64,000 nucleotides of DNA, taken from assembly GCA_015056765.1 (NCBI GenBank), contig SVFQ01000007.1, positions 1-64,000 on the forward strand, written 5' to 3'. This stretch comes from Lachnospiraceae bacterium. GTDB taxonomy: Bacteria; Bacillota; Clostridia; Lachnospirales; Lachnospiraceae. Under the pieces are notes generated by a model. It had not been told where the DNA came from and made no database searches. It saw only the letters and a program-made list of their open reading frames with translations. Every line of letters starts with the position of its first letter. Positions within the stretch are counted from its first letter, which is position 1. Of the stretch, positions 15,845-24,443 are shown one piece after another. The position numbers were made by a program, and so were the translations under genes.

Positions 15845-17230
15845 ATGCTGGAAGATTTTTTGACAAAACAAAAAAGTCTTTTCGGTACCGGTATGCAGAC
15901 GGTGCTGCGAGGACAGGAAAACAGAATACGACAAGTGGCCCTTCAGAACGGGAACTTGATCGGAAATAACAGAGTAGATACAAACGGTATCTGCGCCAGA
16001 GTGTATGCGAATGGGGTATATGGATTCGCATCTACAGCAGAGTATTCGGAAGAGGCAGCAGCAAAGATGATTGCCAAAGCCACTGAGAATGCGAAAGTGC
16101 TGGCTAAGTACAACAAGGAAAATGGAACTGTATATCCACCATTATCTGCAAATCACATCGTATCTCCCCGGATGATAGTGGATTTTGAACAGAAGAAACT
16201 TATCGATTTGTGTAAAGAAATCGATGCCTATATCGTAAAGAAGTATCCGGACCTTTTGAGTCGTACCGTAAGCTACCGTGAAGATACCATGGAGAAAATC
16301 ATCGTCACCAGTGATGCAGCTGATGGCCATGTGGCTTATCCGAGATGCCGTATTTTTGTGGAGATGGGCATGAAGGCTGCAGACGGCAATACCATTGAGC
16401 TCTATAAGCTTTGGGGTGGTTTTGGTCATATGGAAGATCACTTTGCGAAACTGGATGAAGTCTATGCCGGTATCGATAAGCTCTATGTGGATCTCCATGC
16501 GAAAGCAGAAGGCGTGTATGCAGAAGCAGGGGTAAAAGATGTCATTCTGGATCCGAACGTGGCAGGTATGATTGCTCACGAAGCAATCGGTCACACAGTA
16601 GAGGCGGACCTGGTGCAGGGCGGCTCCGTAGCTGGACCTAACTTAAATAAAGTTGTAGCTTCCGAAAAAATCAGTATCGTGGATTTCGCACACACCGCGC
16701 TTGGGGAGCAGGCTTCTTTACCGGTATACATCGACGATGAAGGTGTGGAAGCAAAGGATGCAGTCCTCATTGAAAATGGTGTATTAAAAGGCTACATGCA
16801 TGATCGCAAGAGTGCTGCAGAGTTTGGCGTAGAGCCTTGCGGTAATGCCAGAGGCTATGGCTTCTCTGATGAGCCTTTGATTCGTATGCGTAATACCCTG
16901 GTACTTCCGGGACAGGATAAGTTAGAAGATATGATTGCTTCCATTGAGGATGGCTACTATCTGTGCAATACCGGCAATGGTCAGGCGGACCTTACCGGTG
17001 AGTTCATGTTCGGTATCACTATGGGCTATGAGATTAAACATGGTAAGCTTGGCAAAGCGATTCTGGATACCACCGTATCCGGCGTGGCTTTTGATATGTT
17101 AAAGACCGTAGATATGGTGGCAGATAAAGCGGTCTGGGATCCATTCGGTACCTGCGGTAAAAAGCAGCCTATGGCAGTAGCTATGGGTGGACCTGCAATC
17201 AAATGTAAAATCACCATAGGAGGTAGATAA
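15845..17230 (+). CDS. tldD: Metalloprotease TldD
   Basis: The 461-residue product has the TldD zinc motif HEAIGHTVEAD (about residue 245) and the family's C-terminal GTCGKKQPMAV stretch. TldD forms a heterodimeric protease with TldE that degrades unfolded peptides and matures certain modified peptides. The motif-bearing subunit is this one. ATG 15845 follows AGGAGGAGA with good spacing; the upstream in-frame ATG at 15809 overlaps the -10. The stop overlaps the tldE start (TAATG), so the two are translationally coupled. Confidence 0.93.
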   Translation: MLEDFLTKQKSLFGTGMQTVLRGQENRIRQVALQNGNLIGNNRVDTNGICARVYANGVYGFASTAEYSEEAAAKMIAKATENAKVLAKYNKENGTVYPPLSANHIVSPRMIVDFEQKKLIDLCKEIDAYIVKKYPDLLSRTVSYREDTMEKIIVTSDAADGHVAYPRCRIFVEMGMKAADGNTIELYKLWGGFGHMEDHFAKLDEVYAGIDKLYVDLHAKAEGVYAEAGVKDVILDPNVAGMIAHEAIGHTVEADLVQGGSVAGPNLNKVVASEKISIVDFAHTALGEQASLPVYIDDEGVEAKDAVLIENGVLKGYMHDRKSAAEFGVEPCGNARGYGFSDEPLIRMRNTLVLPGQDKLEDMIASIEDGYYLCNTGNGQADLTGEFMFGITMGYEIKHGKLGKAILDTTVSGVAFDMLKTVDMVADKAVWDPFGTCGKKQPMAVAMGGPAIKCKITIGGR

Positions 17231-18531
17231 TGGCTAATTTACTTGAACTTTCCAAACAAACTTATGACTACCTGATGGGAAAAGAAGGCTTAAAGGCTGA
17301 TTTTACATTGGCTAGGACAGAAGAAAACGAGGTCACCGTCAAAGATGGCAAGATGACCATGATTCGTACTTTATACAACGATGCGGTTTCTATCAGAGTG
17401 ATTCAGAATCAGAAACAGGGCACAGCTAGCATCAACTCACTGGTTATTCAGGATATCAAAGAGGCTATCGACTCTGCGCTGGCTTCTGCTGAGTCCACAG
17501 ATGCAGATCCTTGCTATGACATCGCACCGGGACTTAAGCCTGAGAAATTCGAAATGGGCGCTTTAGAGCCTGATATGGATAAACTGCTATCTCGTACCAT
17601 GGAGCTTTCTGAAATGATTGCCCAGAGACATCCCAAAATCAAACTCATGGAGATGTACACCAAGTATGTGAGAGGCACTAATATCTATCGCAATACAAAT
17701 GGTACCCAGGATGAGAAGGAATTCGGCTACTACGAACTCTTTTTAGAGTATGCTGGAAACGACGGGGTAAATTCTACAGGATTCCAGTACAATGGTGTGG
17801 ATTTTGACAGTTTAGAGAAGCCTCTCATTGAGCTTTCCAGTTTAGAGAAGGATTTGACCGATACGGAGAATTCCTTGAATCCTATCTCTGTTACAGAGAA
17901 GTTTGAGGGTGAAATCATCCTGACACCAAGCTGTGCATCACAGATGCTGGAAATGACCATTATGAATGCGGCAGGAGATCAGGCTATTCTGGGCCAGACC
18001 AGTATGTGGATTGATAAAGTAGGGCAGAAAGTGGCTTCTGATAAACTGACCATAGCTTCCAATCCTTGGGATCCACACTTCCCAAATCACGAGGTACATA
18101 CCGGAGACGGCTTCCGCTCGGAAGACTATACCTTGATTGAGAAAGGTGTGCTGAAGAGCTTTGCGACGAATCTCTATACGTCTAAAAAATGCGGCGTAGC
18201 CAGAGCAGCTAACTCCTCACTGGCCATGGTGGTAGAGGCAGGAGATGTAAGCCTGGATGATATGATCAAAGGCATGAAGAAAGGCCTCATTGTGGGCTCT
18301 GTATCTTGCGGTATGCCGGGTGCCAACGGAGAACTCTCCGGTGTAGCCAAGAATAGCTTCTACGTAGAAAATGGAGAAGTAAAGGGCGCTGTCATTGAGA
18401 CCATGATTAGTTTGAATCTCTTTGATTTGTGCAACAACATCAAAGCAATCTCCAAAGAGAGAGTATGTGATGGCTTCATGGTAATGCCAAGTATCCTGGC
18501 AGACCATGTGACCATTTCCGGAAAAGCCTAA
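17230..18531 (+). CDS. tldE: TldE/PmbA partner subunit
   Basis: A 433-residue TldD/PmbA-family protein without the HExxxH motif, as expected for the non-catalytic partner. Recognisable parts are SIRVIQNQKQGTASINS near the N-terminus and the C-terminal DGFMVMPSILADHVTISGKA. It overlaps tldD by one base and has GGAGG ahead of its start. No peptide precursor gene of the microcin type was recognised next to the pair, so a general proteolytic role is the simplest view. Confidence 0.9.
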   Translation: MANLLELSKQTYDYLMGKEGLKADFTLARTEENEVTVKDGKMTMIRTLYNDAVSIRVIQNQKQGTASINSLVIQDIKEAIDSALASAESTDADPCYDIAPGLKPEKFEMGALEPDMDKLLSRTMELSEMIAQRHPKIKLMEMYTKYVRGTNIYRNTNGTQDEKEFGYYELFLEYAGNDGVNSTGFQYNGVDFDSLEKPLIELSSLEKDLTDTENSLNPISVTEKFEGEIILTPSCASQMLEMTIMNAAGDQAILGQTSMWIDKVGQKVASDKLTIASNPWDPHFPNHEVHTGDGFRSEDYTLIEKGVLKSFATNLYTSKKCGVARAANSSLAMVVEAGDVSLDDMIKGMKKGLIVGSVSCGMPGANGELSGVAKNSFYVENGEVKGAVIETMISLNLFDLCNNIKAISKERVCDGFMVMPSILADHVTISGKA

Positions 18532-18543
18532 TAAGTAGTATTT

Positions 18544-19314
18544 TTATAGTGGCTTTAAGGGGAGGATATTATCCCCGATTTCTATATGGTGTTTGGCCAG
18601 GAATTCCGGCAAGCCCGGAATTGCTTCAGGCTTCATTACATGATTTGGATGATGGGCATCGCAACCGAAGATAAAGGAAGCTCCCTTTTTGGATGCCAGG
18701 GAAAAGAATCTATCACAGGGATAATGTCTGCCCTCTCGAAAGCCCAGGCCGTTGATTTCCAATGGAATCTGTAAGTCTATGGAAGCATCAATCAGGCGGG
18801 AAATATGCTTTTTATAGGTGACATCATCGCCGGTGTAGTGGATGAGGTCCGGATGGGCCAGATATAGAAAACATCCCGTTTCCATGCCTTCTATGGTGGT
18901 ATCCACATAGCAGTTTAAGTCCTCTTCACTATCTGTTTCGAAGCCTGCATAGAAGCCATCTACTTCGTTTGGCGCATGGTGCTGCCCTTGAATCAGGTAG
19001 TCCAGTGGATATTCTTTCAAAAGCTTTAAAAGAGTTGGAAAGTATTTTTTGGAATACTCTACTTCATAGCCAATCAGAATCTGAATTCTGTCTTTGTATT
19101 CTTCACGCAGCTTTACCAGGGTAGAAGTGTAGTCTTCTCGCTCTGACATATCCATGCGGATGCTGGAGCGAAAGCCTTCCGGGAAAGGCTGCGGGGTATG
19201 GTCGGAAAAACCTAAAATCTGTAGCCCCTGCGCGATGGCACTTTCAATGTATTCTCGCTCTGTTCCTTCTGCGTGGTGACAACGGATGGTATGAGTATGA
19301 TAGTTCGCAAGCAT
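18544..19314 (-). CDS. hisK: PHP-domain histidinol-phosphatase
   Basis: The 256-residue product opens with MLANYHTHTIRCHHAEGTER, the PHP metal-binding HTH motif, followed by LGFSDHTPQPF, GYEVEYSKKYFP and a late DAHHPNHV. These are the ligands of the metal site in HisK/HisJ-type histidinol-phosphatases, which remove phosphate from histidinol phosphate in histidine synthesis. No other his gene is nearby, as is common for this type. It converges with tldE, with 12 bp between stops and no hairpin seen. Confidence 0.87.
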   Translation of the reverse strand: MLANYHTHTIRCHHAEGTEREYIESAIAQGLQILGFSDHTPQPFPEGFRSSIRMDMSEREDYTSTLVKLREEYKDRIQILIGYEVEYSKKYFPTLLKLLKEYPLDYLIQGQHHAPNEVDGFYAGFETDSEEDLNCYVDTTIEGMETGCFLYLAHPDLIHYTGDDVTYKKHISRLIDASIDLQIPLEINGLGFREGRHYPCDRFFSLASKKGASFIFGCDAHHPNHVMKPEAIPGLPEFLAKHHIEIGDNILPLKPL

Positions 19315-19491
19315 ATGTAATCTCCATTGATGTAAGTTAGATAGATACTATTACCAAGACATAATTGTAGCACTTTGGGGTAGATTCATCCAAGGAATTC
19401 TTGCAATTGTAGTTTCCAAAATAGCTGGAAAGAAAGGTGCTTTGACCGTGGCAGGTATGTTATGATGAAATTGTAGGAAGGGGGTTCTACT

Positions 19492-20160
19492 ATGCTAAAA
19501 GCGATTCTTATTATAGCGTGCCTGATTCTGGCAGCAGTTTTCATTTGGGTTGAGAAAAAAGAGCATTACATTTTAGCGGTTATTTTAAAAGGGCTGGCGT
19601 CCTTGTGCTTTGTATTATTGGGATTTCAGACCGGCGATGGAAGCCGCTTGGCCAGAATGATCGTAGCAGGCCTTATGGTGGGTGCCATTGCAGATGTTCT
19701 TTTAAATCTTAGATATGTTTTCCGGAAAAAAGGACAGCTTGCGTTTCTCATCGGTATTCTGGTATTTATGACAGGCCACATCCTGTATATATGTGCACTT
19801 TGGCCTTTGACCAGAGGAAAACTTGTTGCGGTACTGGCAGCAATCCTTTGCACCGGAGCCTTGATGGCCCTTATTCTTCCCAGGATTACAGCAAAGCCTG
19901 CTTTCAAGATTTTTGGGATCTTTTATATCGGCGCCATTGTACTTATGAACTGCGTTGCAGCCAGCAATGTGATTCTCCATCCAGGCCCATTCACCGGCGT
20001 TTTCATGACCGGGGCTGTACTGTTTTTGATCAGTGATATTGTGCTGATCTTAAATACCTTTGGACCAAAGCAAAGATTTCCACTCCGTATTACCAATCTA
20101 ATGTTGTACTATATTGGACAAATTTTCATAGCCATGAGTTTAATGTGTATACAATTTTAA
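19492..20160 (+). CDS. YhhN-family membrane protein (lysoplasmalogenase-like)
   Basis: A 222-residue protein with about eight hydrophobic segments and the YhhN signature regions (ALCFVLLGFQ-like helix 2; GAIADVLLNLRYVF; ISDIVLILNTF). The mammalian homologue TMEM86 hydrolyses the vinyl ether bond of lysoplasmalogens, and many anaerobic Clostridia contain plasmalogens, so a role in their turnover is plausible. ATG 19492 follows GGAAGGGGG. It is monocistronic. Confidence 0.82.
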   Translation: MLKAILIIACLILAAVFIWVEKKEHYILAVILKGLASLCFVLLGFQTGDGSRLARMIVAGLMVGAIADVLLNLRYVFRKKGQLAFLIGILVFMTGHILYICALWPLTRGKLVAVLAAILCTGALMALILPRITAKPAFKIFGIFYIGAIVLMNCVAASNVILHPGPFTGVFMTGAVLFLISDIVLILNTFGPKQRFPLRITNLMLYYIGQIFIAMSLMCIQF

Positions 20161-20178
20161 CAAAAATCCAAAAAGTGC

Positions 20179-20208
20179 TTGACACTTATCTGACCATTGC
20201 CGTATAGT
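20179..20208 (+). promoter_or_regulatory. Consensus promoter of a short structured transcript
   Basis: TTGACA (20179-20184), an 18-nt spacer and TATAGT (20203-20208). It drives the 20214-20402 region, which is bounded by its own terminator. Confidence 0.8.
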
Positions 20209-20241
20209 AAACACAATATTTTTCGAAAGGAGCCCACAACT

Positions 20242-20346
20242 GTGAGACAGTTTTATCTAGTCGATTCTAATAATAATGATAACGTGACTGGGAATGATTC
20301 TCGCAGTTTTATTTTCATATACGAAAAAGTGGGCGCCATAGAATAG
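20242..20346 (+). CDS. Possible 34-residue small protein
   Basis: GTG at 20242 follows AAAGGAG at about 20226-20232 and opens a 34-codon frame beginning MRQFYLVDSNNNDNVTGN and ending in YEKVGAIE. It has its own promoter and terminator, which argues that something in this transcript matters. The asparagine/aspartate-rich start followed by a short hydrophobic stretch (SFIFIY) matches no family I know. The spacing to the ribosome site is slightly long and the start lies in a hairpin. Confidence 0.35.
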   Translation: MRQFYLVDSNNNDNVTGNDSRSFIFIYEKVGAIE

Positions 20347-20368
20347 ATTCTAAATCAGAGGTAATAGA

Positions 20369-20402
20369 AGGCTAGCCGCTTTTCAGTGGCTAGCCCTTTT
20401 TA
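20369..20402 (+). terminator. Rho-independent terminator upstream of methyltransferase gene
   Basis: GGCTAGCC arms on both sides of a GCTTTTCAGT loop region, followed by CTTTTT. It can act as a terminator of the small transcript or as an attenuator for the next gene. Confidence 0.85.
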
Positions 20403-20477
20403 TTGTCAGCGAAGCTGACGGAGTCCTGGTGGCTAGTCCACGAGGTGTCAAAAACAGCAAAGGAGAGAAGTGACAAC

Positions 20478-21272
20478 ATGGAAGAGAGAGTGGAGATTGT
20501 AAGTGGATTTTACAGTCAGTATCAGGAGGAGGAACGTCTGATCAAAAGTAGACAGGGACAGCTGGAGTTTCGACTGACCATGGATTATATCCATCAGTAT
20601 CTGAAACCGGGAATGCAGGTGTTAGACCTTGGCGCCGGCACCGGTAGATATTCCAAGGCCCTTGCTGAGGAAGGCTATGAGGTGAAGGCCATTGAGCTGG
20701 TAGAAGCCAACTATAAGGTACTGGCAGAGAAGGCGGAGAAACTTCCGAATTTGGAGGCTTTTCAGGGGGATGCGCTGGACCTAAGCAGATTTGCAGATGA
20801 GTCCTTTGATGTCACGCTTGTGTTTGGCCCCATGTATCATCTATACAGCCCGGAGGACCAGCACAAAGCCTTGGATGAAGCCATTCGTGTGACGAAAAAA
20901 GGCGGCGTAGTTTTGGTGGCATTCCTTTCCGTACATGCCATCATGGTGACGAACTACCTGTACCAGTGGAAAAGCTTTACCTATGGCTACCAGGAGAACT
21001 TCGATGAGGCTGGAAAGGTGCGACACTTCCCGGAACAGCTTTTTACCGGTTTTGATATCGTAGAGTTTGAGCACCTGTTCAAAGAAAAGGCGGTGGAGCA
21101 TTTGGCCACCGTAGCTGTGGACAACGTTTTGGAAGTAGCGGAAAGACGAGAAGATTTTCGTATGGACGATGAGAACTTCGAGATGTTCTACAAGTATCAG
21201 AAGCAAATCTGCGAGAAACGTGAAATGCTGGGTACATCCAGCCATTTGTTGTATATTTGCCGCCGTCAGTAG
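20478..21272 (+). CDS. Class I SAM-dependent methyltransferase
   Basis: A 264-residue methyltransferase with motif I VLDLGAGTGRYSKALAEEG (about residues 46-64), motif II AIEL, and the post-motif region DVTLVFGPMYHLY. The substrate is not evident; the GPMYHL stretch recurs in small-molecule methyltransferases of Firmicutes. ATG 20478 follows AAAGGAGAG; the frame opens 75 nt earlier without a ribosome site. It lies behind the 20369 terminator and may be attenuated by it. Confidence 0.85.
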   Translation: MEERVEIVSGFYSQYQEEERLIKSRQGQLEFRLTMDYIHQYLKPGMQVLDLGAGTGRYSKALAEEGYEVKAIELVEANYKVLAEKAEKLPNLEAFQGDALDLSRFADESFDVTLVFGPMYHLYSPEDQHKALDEAIRVTKKGGVVLVAFLSVHAIMVTNYLYQWKSFTYGYQENFDEAGKVRHFPEQLFTGFDIVEFEHLFKEKAVEHLATVAVDNVLEVAERREDFRMDDENFEMFYKYQKQICEKREMLGTSSHLLYICRRQ

Positions 21273-21344
21273 AATGTTGCAGGCCGGCTATTGTAACCCC
21301 CTTCCTTGAAAAAGGGGGAATCTATAAAAAGTGAGGAGAGGAAC

Positions 21345-21896
21345 ATGAAAAAAGTAGGCACACAAACTATTGAAACAGAAAGACTGATTCTGCGTCGCTT
21401 TACCGTAGAGGATGCAGGAGATATGTACCGAAACTGGGCATCAGACCCGGAAGTGACGAAGTATCTTACCTGGCCACCTCATGAAAGCGTGGAGTTTACG
21501 AAATCCCTTTTGGCAGATTGGGTGAAAGAGTATGAAAAAGGGGAGGTTTTTCACTGGGCTATCACTTGGAAAGACAGTGGAGAAGTGATTGGAGATATTT
21601 CCGTTGTTCGTCTGGATGAAGAGGTGGAAGCCGCAGAAATCGGCTACTGCATGGCTAGACGACTTTGGGGACAGGGCATCATGCCGGAGTCTCTCACCGC
21701 AGTAGAGAATTATCTTTTTGATGAGGCTGACTTAAACCGTGTGGGTGCTTGCCACGATCCGGAGAATGCCAAGTCCGGAAGAGTTATGCAAAAAGCCGGC
21801 ATGCAATACGAAGGCACCAGGAGAAAAGCCATCAAAAGCAATCAGGGGATTACAGATGTGGCGATGTATGCTATCCTTAAAACAGACAGAAAATAG
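21345..21896 (+). CDS. GNAT acetyltransferase, RimJ/RimL-like
   Basis: A 183-residue protein with the RimJ/RimL layout: IETERLILRRFTVEDAGDMY at the start, ISVVRLDEE, then GYCMARRLWGQGIMPE (the acetyl-CoA loop) and a final NAKSGRVMQKAGMQYEGT. It transfers an acetyl group to an amine; targets in the family include N-termini of ribosomal proteins and small molecules. ATG 21345 follows GAGGAGAGG. A C5/G5 hairpin without T-run (21297-21318) lies upstream. Confidence 0.88.
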   Translation: MKKVGTQTIETERLILRRFTVEDAGDMYRNWASDPEVTKYLTWPPHESVEFTKSLLADWVKEYEKGEVFHWAITWKDSGEVIGDISVVRLDEEVEAAEIGYCMARRLWGQGIMPESLTAVENYLFDEADLNRVGACHDPENAKSGRVMQKAGMQYEGTRRKAIKSNQGITDVAMYAILKTDRK

Positions 21897-21917
21897 TAGC
21901 AAAGGAAGTATACATAA

Positions 21918-22637
21918 ATGAAAAAACAATTGATTATCGTCGTGGTTGTAGTCATTCTGGTGGCTGTTTTATGCGGAGTCAATCTATCGGGCGGGAAAAA
22001 CAAAGATCCAAGAGAAATGATGCAGATCGCGGAATCAGAAACAATCACAGATTCTCAGCAGAGTCTTGCAAATGAGGAAACTACAGAAGAAAGCACAGAA
22101 GAGACCGTGGCAGAAACGGTTATGTTGGAAGCGCCTGCTGAAGTGGCTACAGCACCGGATATTGATATTACCGGATGTGATACTTTCACCCAGATTGTGG
22201 ATCGTAAGTTAGAGGATGGTATGGGCTATGCCAATGTGACCATTGGGGAAGAAGACGTACTCCTGGTCAGCAGCGGCACTTTTGACAATGGTGACAACCT
22301 GCAGGCCGCAATCGACGCTACGGTTTTTATATATGAAAACGGCATGCCGAAGATGATTGGCAAGATTAGTTGCGGCGGCACTGCATATCCTTTGGCCGTA
22401 AAGGATGGACTTTTATACTCTGCAGGTGGTCATTTTGTCCAGACCAACACCGTAGAAGATGGCAGATTCCAGCTTTACGAACACAACTGGGAAGAATTTG
22501 ACGAAGACGGCAATGTAAAATACTTCTATGAATCCTCGGAAGGCCAGGACGTAGTGACCTCAGAGGTGAATCTGCAAAATATGTTTGAGGATTATGAGGC
22601 AGCGGAAACCATCGGCTTTACCGTGGTTGTAAAGTAA
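21918..22637 (+). CDS. Membrane-anchored secreted protein of unknown function
   Basis: An N-terminal hydrophobic segment (residues 4-24, QLIIVVVVVILVAVLCGV) acts as a signal anchor. A Glu/Thr-rich low-complexity spacer (about 45-85) leads to a globular outer domain of about 150 residues beginning DIDITGCDTFTQIVDRKLED. No lipobox in the right context is seen. I do not recognise the outer domain. It lies 21 nt after the GNAT gene, possibly cotranscribed. Confidence 0.65.
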   Translation: MKKQLIIVVVVVILVAVLCGVNLSGGKNKDPREMMQIAESETITDSQQSLANEETTEESTEETVAETVMLEAPAEVATAPDIDITGCDTFTQIVDRKLEDGMGYANVTIGEEDVLLVSSGTFDNGDNLQAAIDATVFIYENGMPKMIGKISCGGTAYPLAVKDGLLYSAGGHFVQTNTVEDGRFQLYEHNWEEFDEDGNVKYFYESSEGQDVVTSEVNLQNMFEDYEAAETIGFTVVVK

Positions 22638-22659
22638 ATGCAGCGGAAAAAAGAAATGC

Positions 22660-22688
22660 TTGCATTTCTACATAAGCCTGTGTATAAT
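22660..22688 (+). promoter_or_regulatory. Promoter of nucleoside hydrolase leader
   Basis: TTGCAT (22660-22665), a 17-nt spacer and TATAAT (22683-22688). Transcription would start near 22695 and give a leader of about 160 nt. Confidence 0.8.
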
Positions 22689-22694
22689 CAGATA

Positions 22695-22858
22695 CGTTGT
22701 CTAAACAACCACTTATGTACATAAGAAATGAATACGACAGTTCGTTTGTACCATCCTGTCGCTAAACAAAACCAGGACTACTAAACCTTAACTTATAAGG
22801 ACTATTTTAGTGGCTCTGCGTTTGCAGAGCCTTTTTCTTTTGTTGTAATGAGGCGTCT
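22695..22858 (+). ncRNA. Structured leader with attenuator, candidate riboswitch
   Basis: The leader carries a string of hairpins: GTTGT/ACAAC (22696-22709), CTTATG/CATAAG (22712-22725) and CGACAG/CTGTCG (22735-22761). CCTTA/TAAGG (22786-22800) is nested in ACTAAA/TTTAGT (22780-22811). An intrinsic terminator at 22812-22840 follows directly. A terminator between promoter and gene is the hallmark of an attenuator or riboswitch. The TTTAGT arm touches the terminator stem, allowing alternative pairing. It does not match preQ1, purine or THF riboswitch cores that I know. Confidence 0.55.
22812..22840 (+). terminator. Intrinsic terminator in the leader
   Basis: GGCTCTGC and GCAGAGCC arms with GTTT loop, followed by TTTTTCTTTT, 18 nt before the nucleoside hydrolase start codon. 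It is likely conditional. Confidence 0.9.
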
Positions 22859-23848
22859 ATGAAGAAAATCATCATTGACTGTGATCCGGGAATCGATGAT
22901 TCCCTAGCTATTATGCTGGCACTGCAAAGTCCGGAACTACAGGTGCTTGGACTTACCATTGTAGCAGGCAACGCACCGGTAGAGATGGGATTTCAGAACG
23001 CAAAGAAAGTTTTGAAATTTTTAAATCGCCTGGATGTGCCGGTATATGCCGGAGAAGCAGCTCCTAGAAAAAGAGAATATGTAAATGCGTTAGATACCCA
23101 CGGGGCAGACGGTCTTGGGGAAAGCTTTTTGCCGGAGGTGGAGAACCAACCGATTCCGGAAAAGACTGCTGTGGAATTCCTATCAGATGAACTGCGAAAG
23201 GGTGGTGTAAGCATCATCGCTTTAGGCCCTATGACAAATCTGGCAAAACTGGTGGATACAGATCCGGAGGCACTTTTGATGGCAGAGCGAATCGTATCAA
23301 TGGGCGGCAACTTCCGTAGCCATGGTAATTGCTCACCTGTGGCAGAGTATAACTACTGGGAAGATCCGGATAGTGCCAAGGTGGTATACGCTTTTGCCTA
23401 TGAGCATCAACGCATGATTGAGATGGTTGGCCTGGACGTAACCAGAGAGATTGTATTGACACCGGAGATTCTGGAGAAGATGATTACAGCAAATCCGGTT
23501 GTAGGTGACTTCGTAAAGAAAATCACTAAGTTTTACTTCCAATTTCATTGGGAGTGGGAGCATATTAGAGGCTGCGTCATCAACGATCCACTGGCAGTTG
23601 CGTGTTTCTTAAATCCAGAGTTACTTTCTGGACTTGAGGCGTTCACAGATGTGGAAACCACCGGGATTAGCTTAGGACAGACCGTTGTAGATTCTATGGG
23701 ATTTTACCGGAAAGAGAGTAACGCCAGAGTATTTACAAAGGTAGATACAATAGGATTTTGGGAACTGTTTTTGACTAGGATTTTGCAAATCTCTAAGAAG
23801 CAGGTACAAGAAGAGTTTAGAGAAGTCTATTTAGAAAAAAATCAGTAA
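22859..23848 (+). CDS. Inosine-uridine-preferring nucleoside hydrolase family protein
   Basis: The 329-residue product starts MKKIIIDCDPGIDDSLAIML, the DxDxxxDD calcium site of the IUNH family; ALGPMTNLAKL and the later NDPLAVACF are also typical. It splits a ribonucleoside into base and ribose. A gene for an ECF S component follows 22 nt later, so the two probably form a base or nucleoside salvage operon. In gut Clostridia a dedicated nucleosidase of this family and an ECF transporter take part in queuosine/queuine salvage; no radical-SAM queuine lyase gene is adjacent here, so queuosine is one option only. Confidence 0.87.
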   Translation: MKKIIIDCDPGIDDSLAIMLALQSPELQVLGLTIVAGNAPVEMGFQNAKKVLKFLNRLDVPVYAGEAAPRKREYVNALDTHGADGLGESFLPEVENQPIPEKTAVEFLSDELRKGGVSIIALGPMTNLAKLVDTDPEALLMAERIVSMGGNFRSHGNCSPVAEYNYWEDPDSAKVVYAFAYEHQRMIEMVGLDVTREIVLTPEILEKMITANPVVGDFVKKITKFYFQFHWEWEHIRGCVINDPLAVACFLNPELLSGLEAFTDVETTGISLGQTVVDSMGFYRKESNARVFTKVDTIGFWELFLTRILQISKKQVQEEFREVYLEKNQ

Positions 23849-23870
23849 TACGAGAAAGAAGAGAAGTACT

Positions 23871-24437
23871 ATGAACACAAATATCAGAAAACTTACCATT
23901 ATTGCACTGGCAGTAGCAGTGAACATCGCCGGAAGTAAAATTGCGTTGGCACTTAGTTTGCCAATTTTCTTAGATAGCATCGGAACCATGCTTTCCGCTA
24001 TCGTGGTTGGCCCTGTAGCAGGCCTTGCTACTGCACTTGTAGGTGGCCTCATCAATGGTGCCTTAGGCGATATCTATTCCATTTACTTTGCACCAAGTGG
24101 CATGCTGATGGGCCTGATTGCCGGACTTTTATTCCATAATAAAAAAATCTCCAAACCTTCCGTGATTTGGAGATGTGCGCTGGTAACCGTTCCTGCATCA
24201 GCACTGTCAGCCCTGATTGAGACTATCTTGTTTGACGGTATCACTTCCGCAGTGGTGACCACCTTAATCATTCAGACTTTATCCAAAACTTCCATGAAGC
24301 TTTTTGGTAGTGCATTCTTAACGCAGGCTGTGACAGACTATGTGGACAAGTTTATCGCCATTGTATTGGTGCTTGTTTTAGTAAAACGTCTGCCATATGA
24401 ATTGACCCACTTTGAAAGCAAAAAAGAGGTAGCATAA
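23871..24437 (+). CDS. ECF transporter S component
   Basis: A 188-residue membrane protein with helix-1 sequence LTIIALAVAVNIAGSKIALA, then LPIFLDSIGTMLSAIVVGPV and LVGGLINGALGDIYSIYF, a well-conserved S-component pattern. It captures a micronutrient for a shared ECF ATPase module, none of which is in this window. The upstream nucleoside hydrolase gene suggests a nucleobase or nucleoside-derived substrate. ATG 23871 follows AAGAAGAGAAG. Confidence 0.83.
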   Translation: MNTNIRKLTIIALAVAVNIAGSKIALALSLPIFLDSIGTMLSAIVVGPVAGLATALVGGLINGALGDIYSIYFAPSGMLMGLIAGLLFHNKKISKPSVIWRCALVTVPASALSALIETILFDGITSAVVTTLIIQTLSKTSMKLFGSAFLTQAVTDYVDKFIAIVLVLVLVKRLPYELTHFESKKEVA

Positions 24438-24443
24438 CAAGCG

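Larger units (their letters stand above)
20214..20402 (+). ncRNA. Candidate structured leader RNA or small-protein transcript
   Basis: The transcript expected from the 20179 promoter runs about 190 nt to a terminator. Inside it AACTGT-GAG-ACAGTT forms a small hairpin over a possible GTG start. GCCCAC near 20232 can pair with GTGGGC near 20330, closing the whole region like a riboswitch P1 stem. The terminator then precedes the methyltransferase gene. I match it to no known RNA class. It could be a regulatory leader or a mRNA for the 34-residue ORF within it. Confidence 0.45.

Noticed and set aside
20242-20346. Small ORF as a certain gene
   Set aside because: Start spacing is long and lies in a hairpin; kept only at low confidence because the transcript may be a structured RNA.
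1160-21318. Shared small inverted repeats with CCCTT and GGGG arms at 1160-1182, about 7640-7667 and 21297-21318
   Set aside because: The three share only a short C-run/G-run and a TTGAA in the loop. Too little to call a repeat family.
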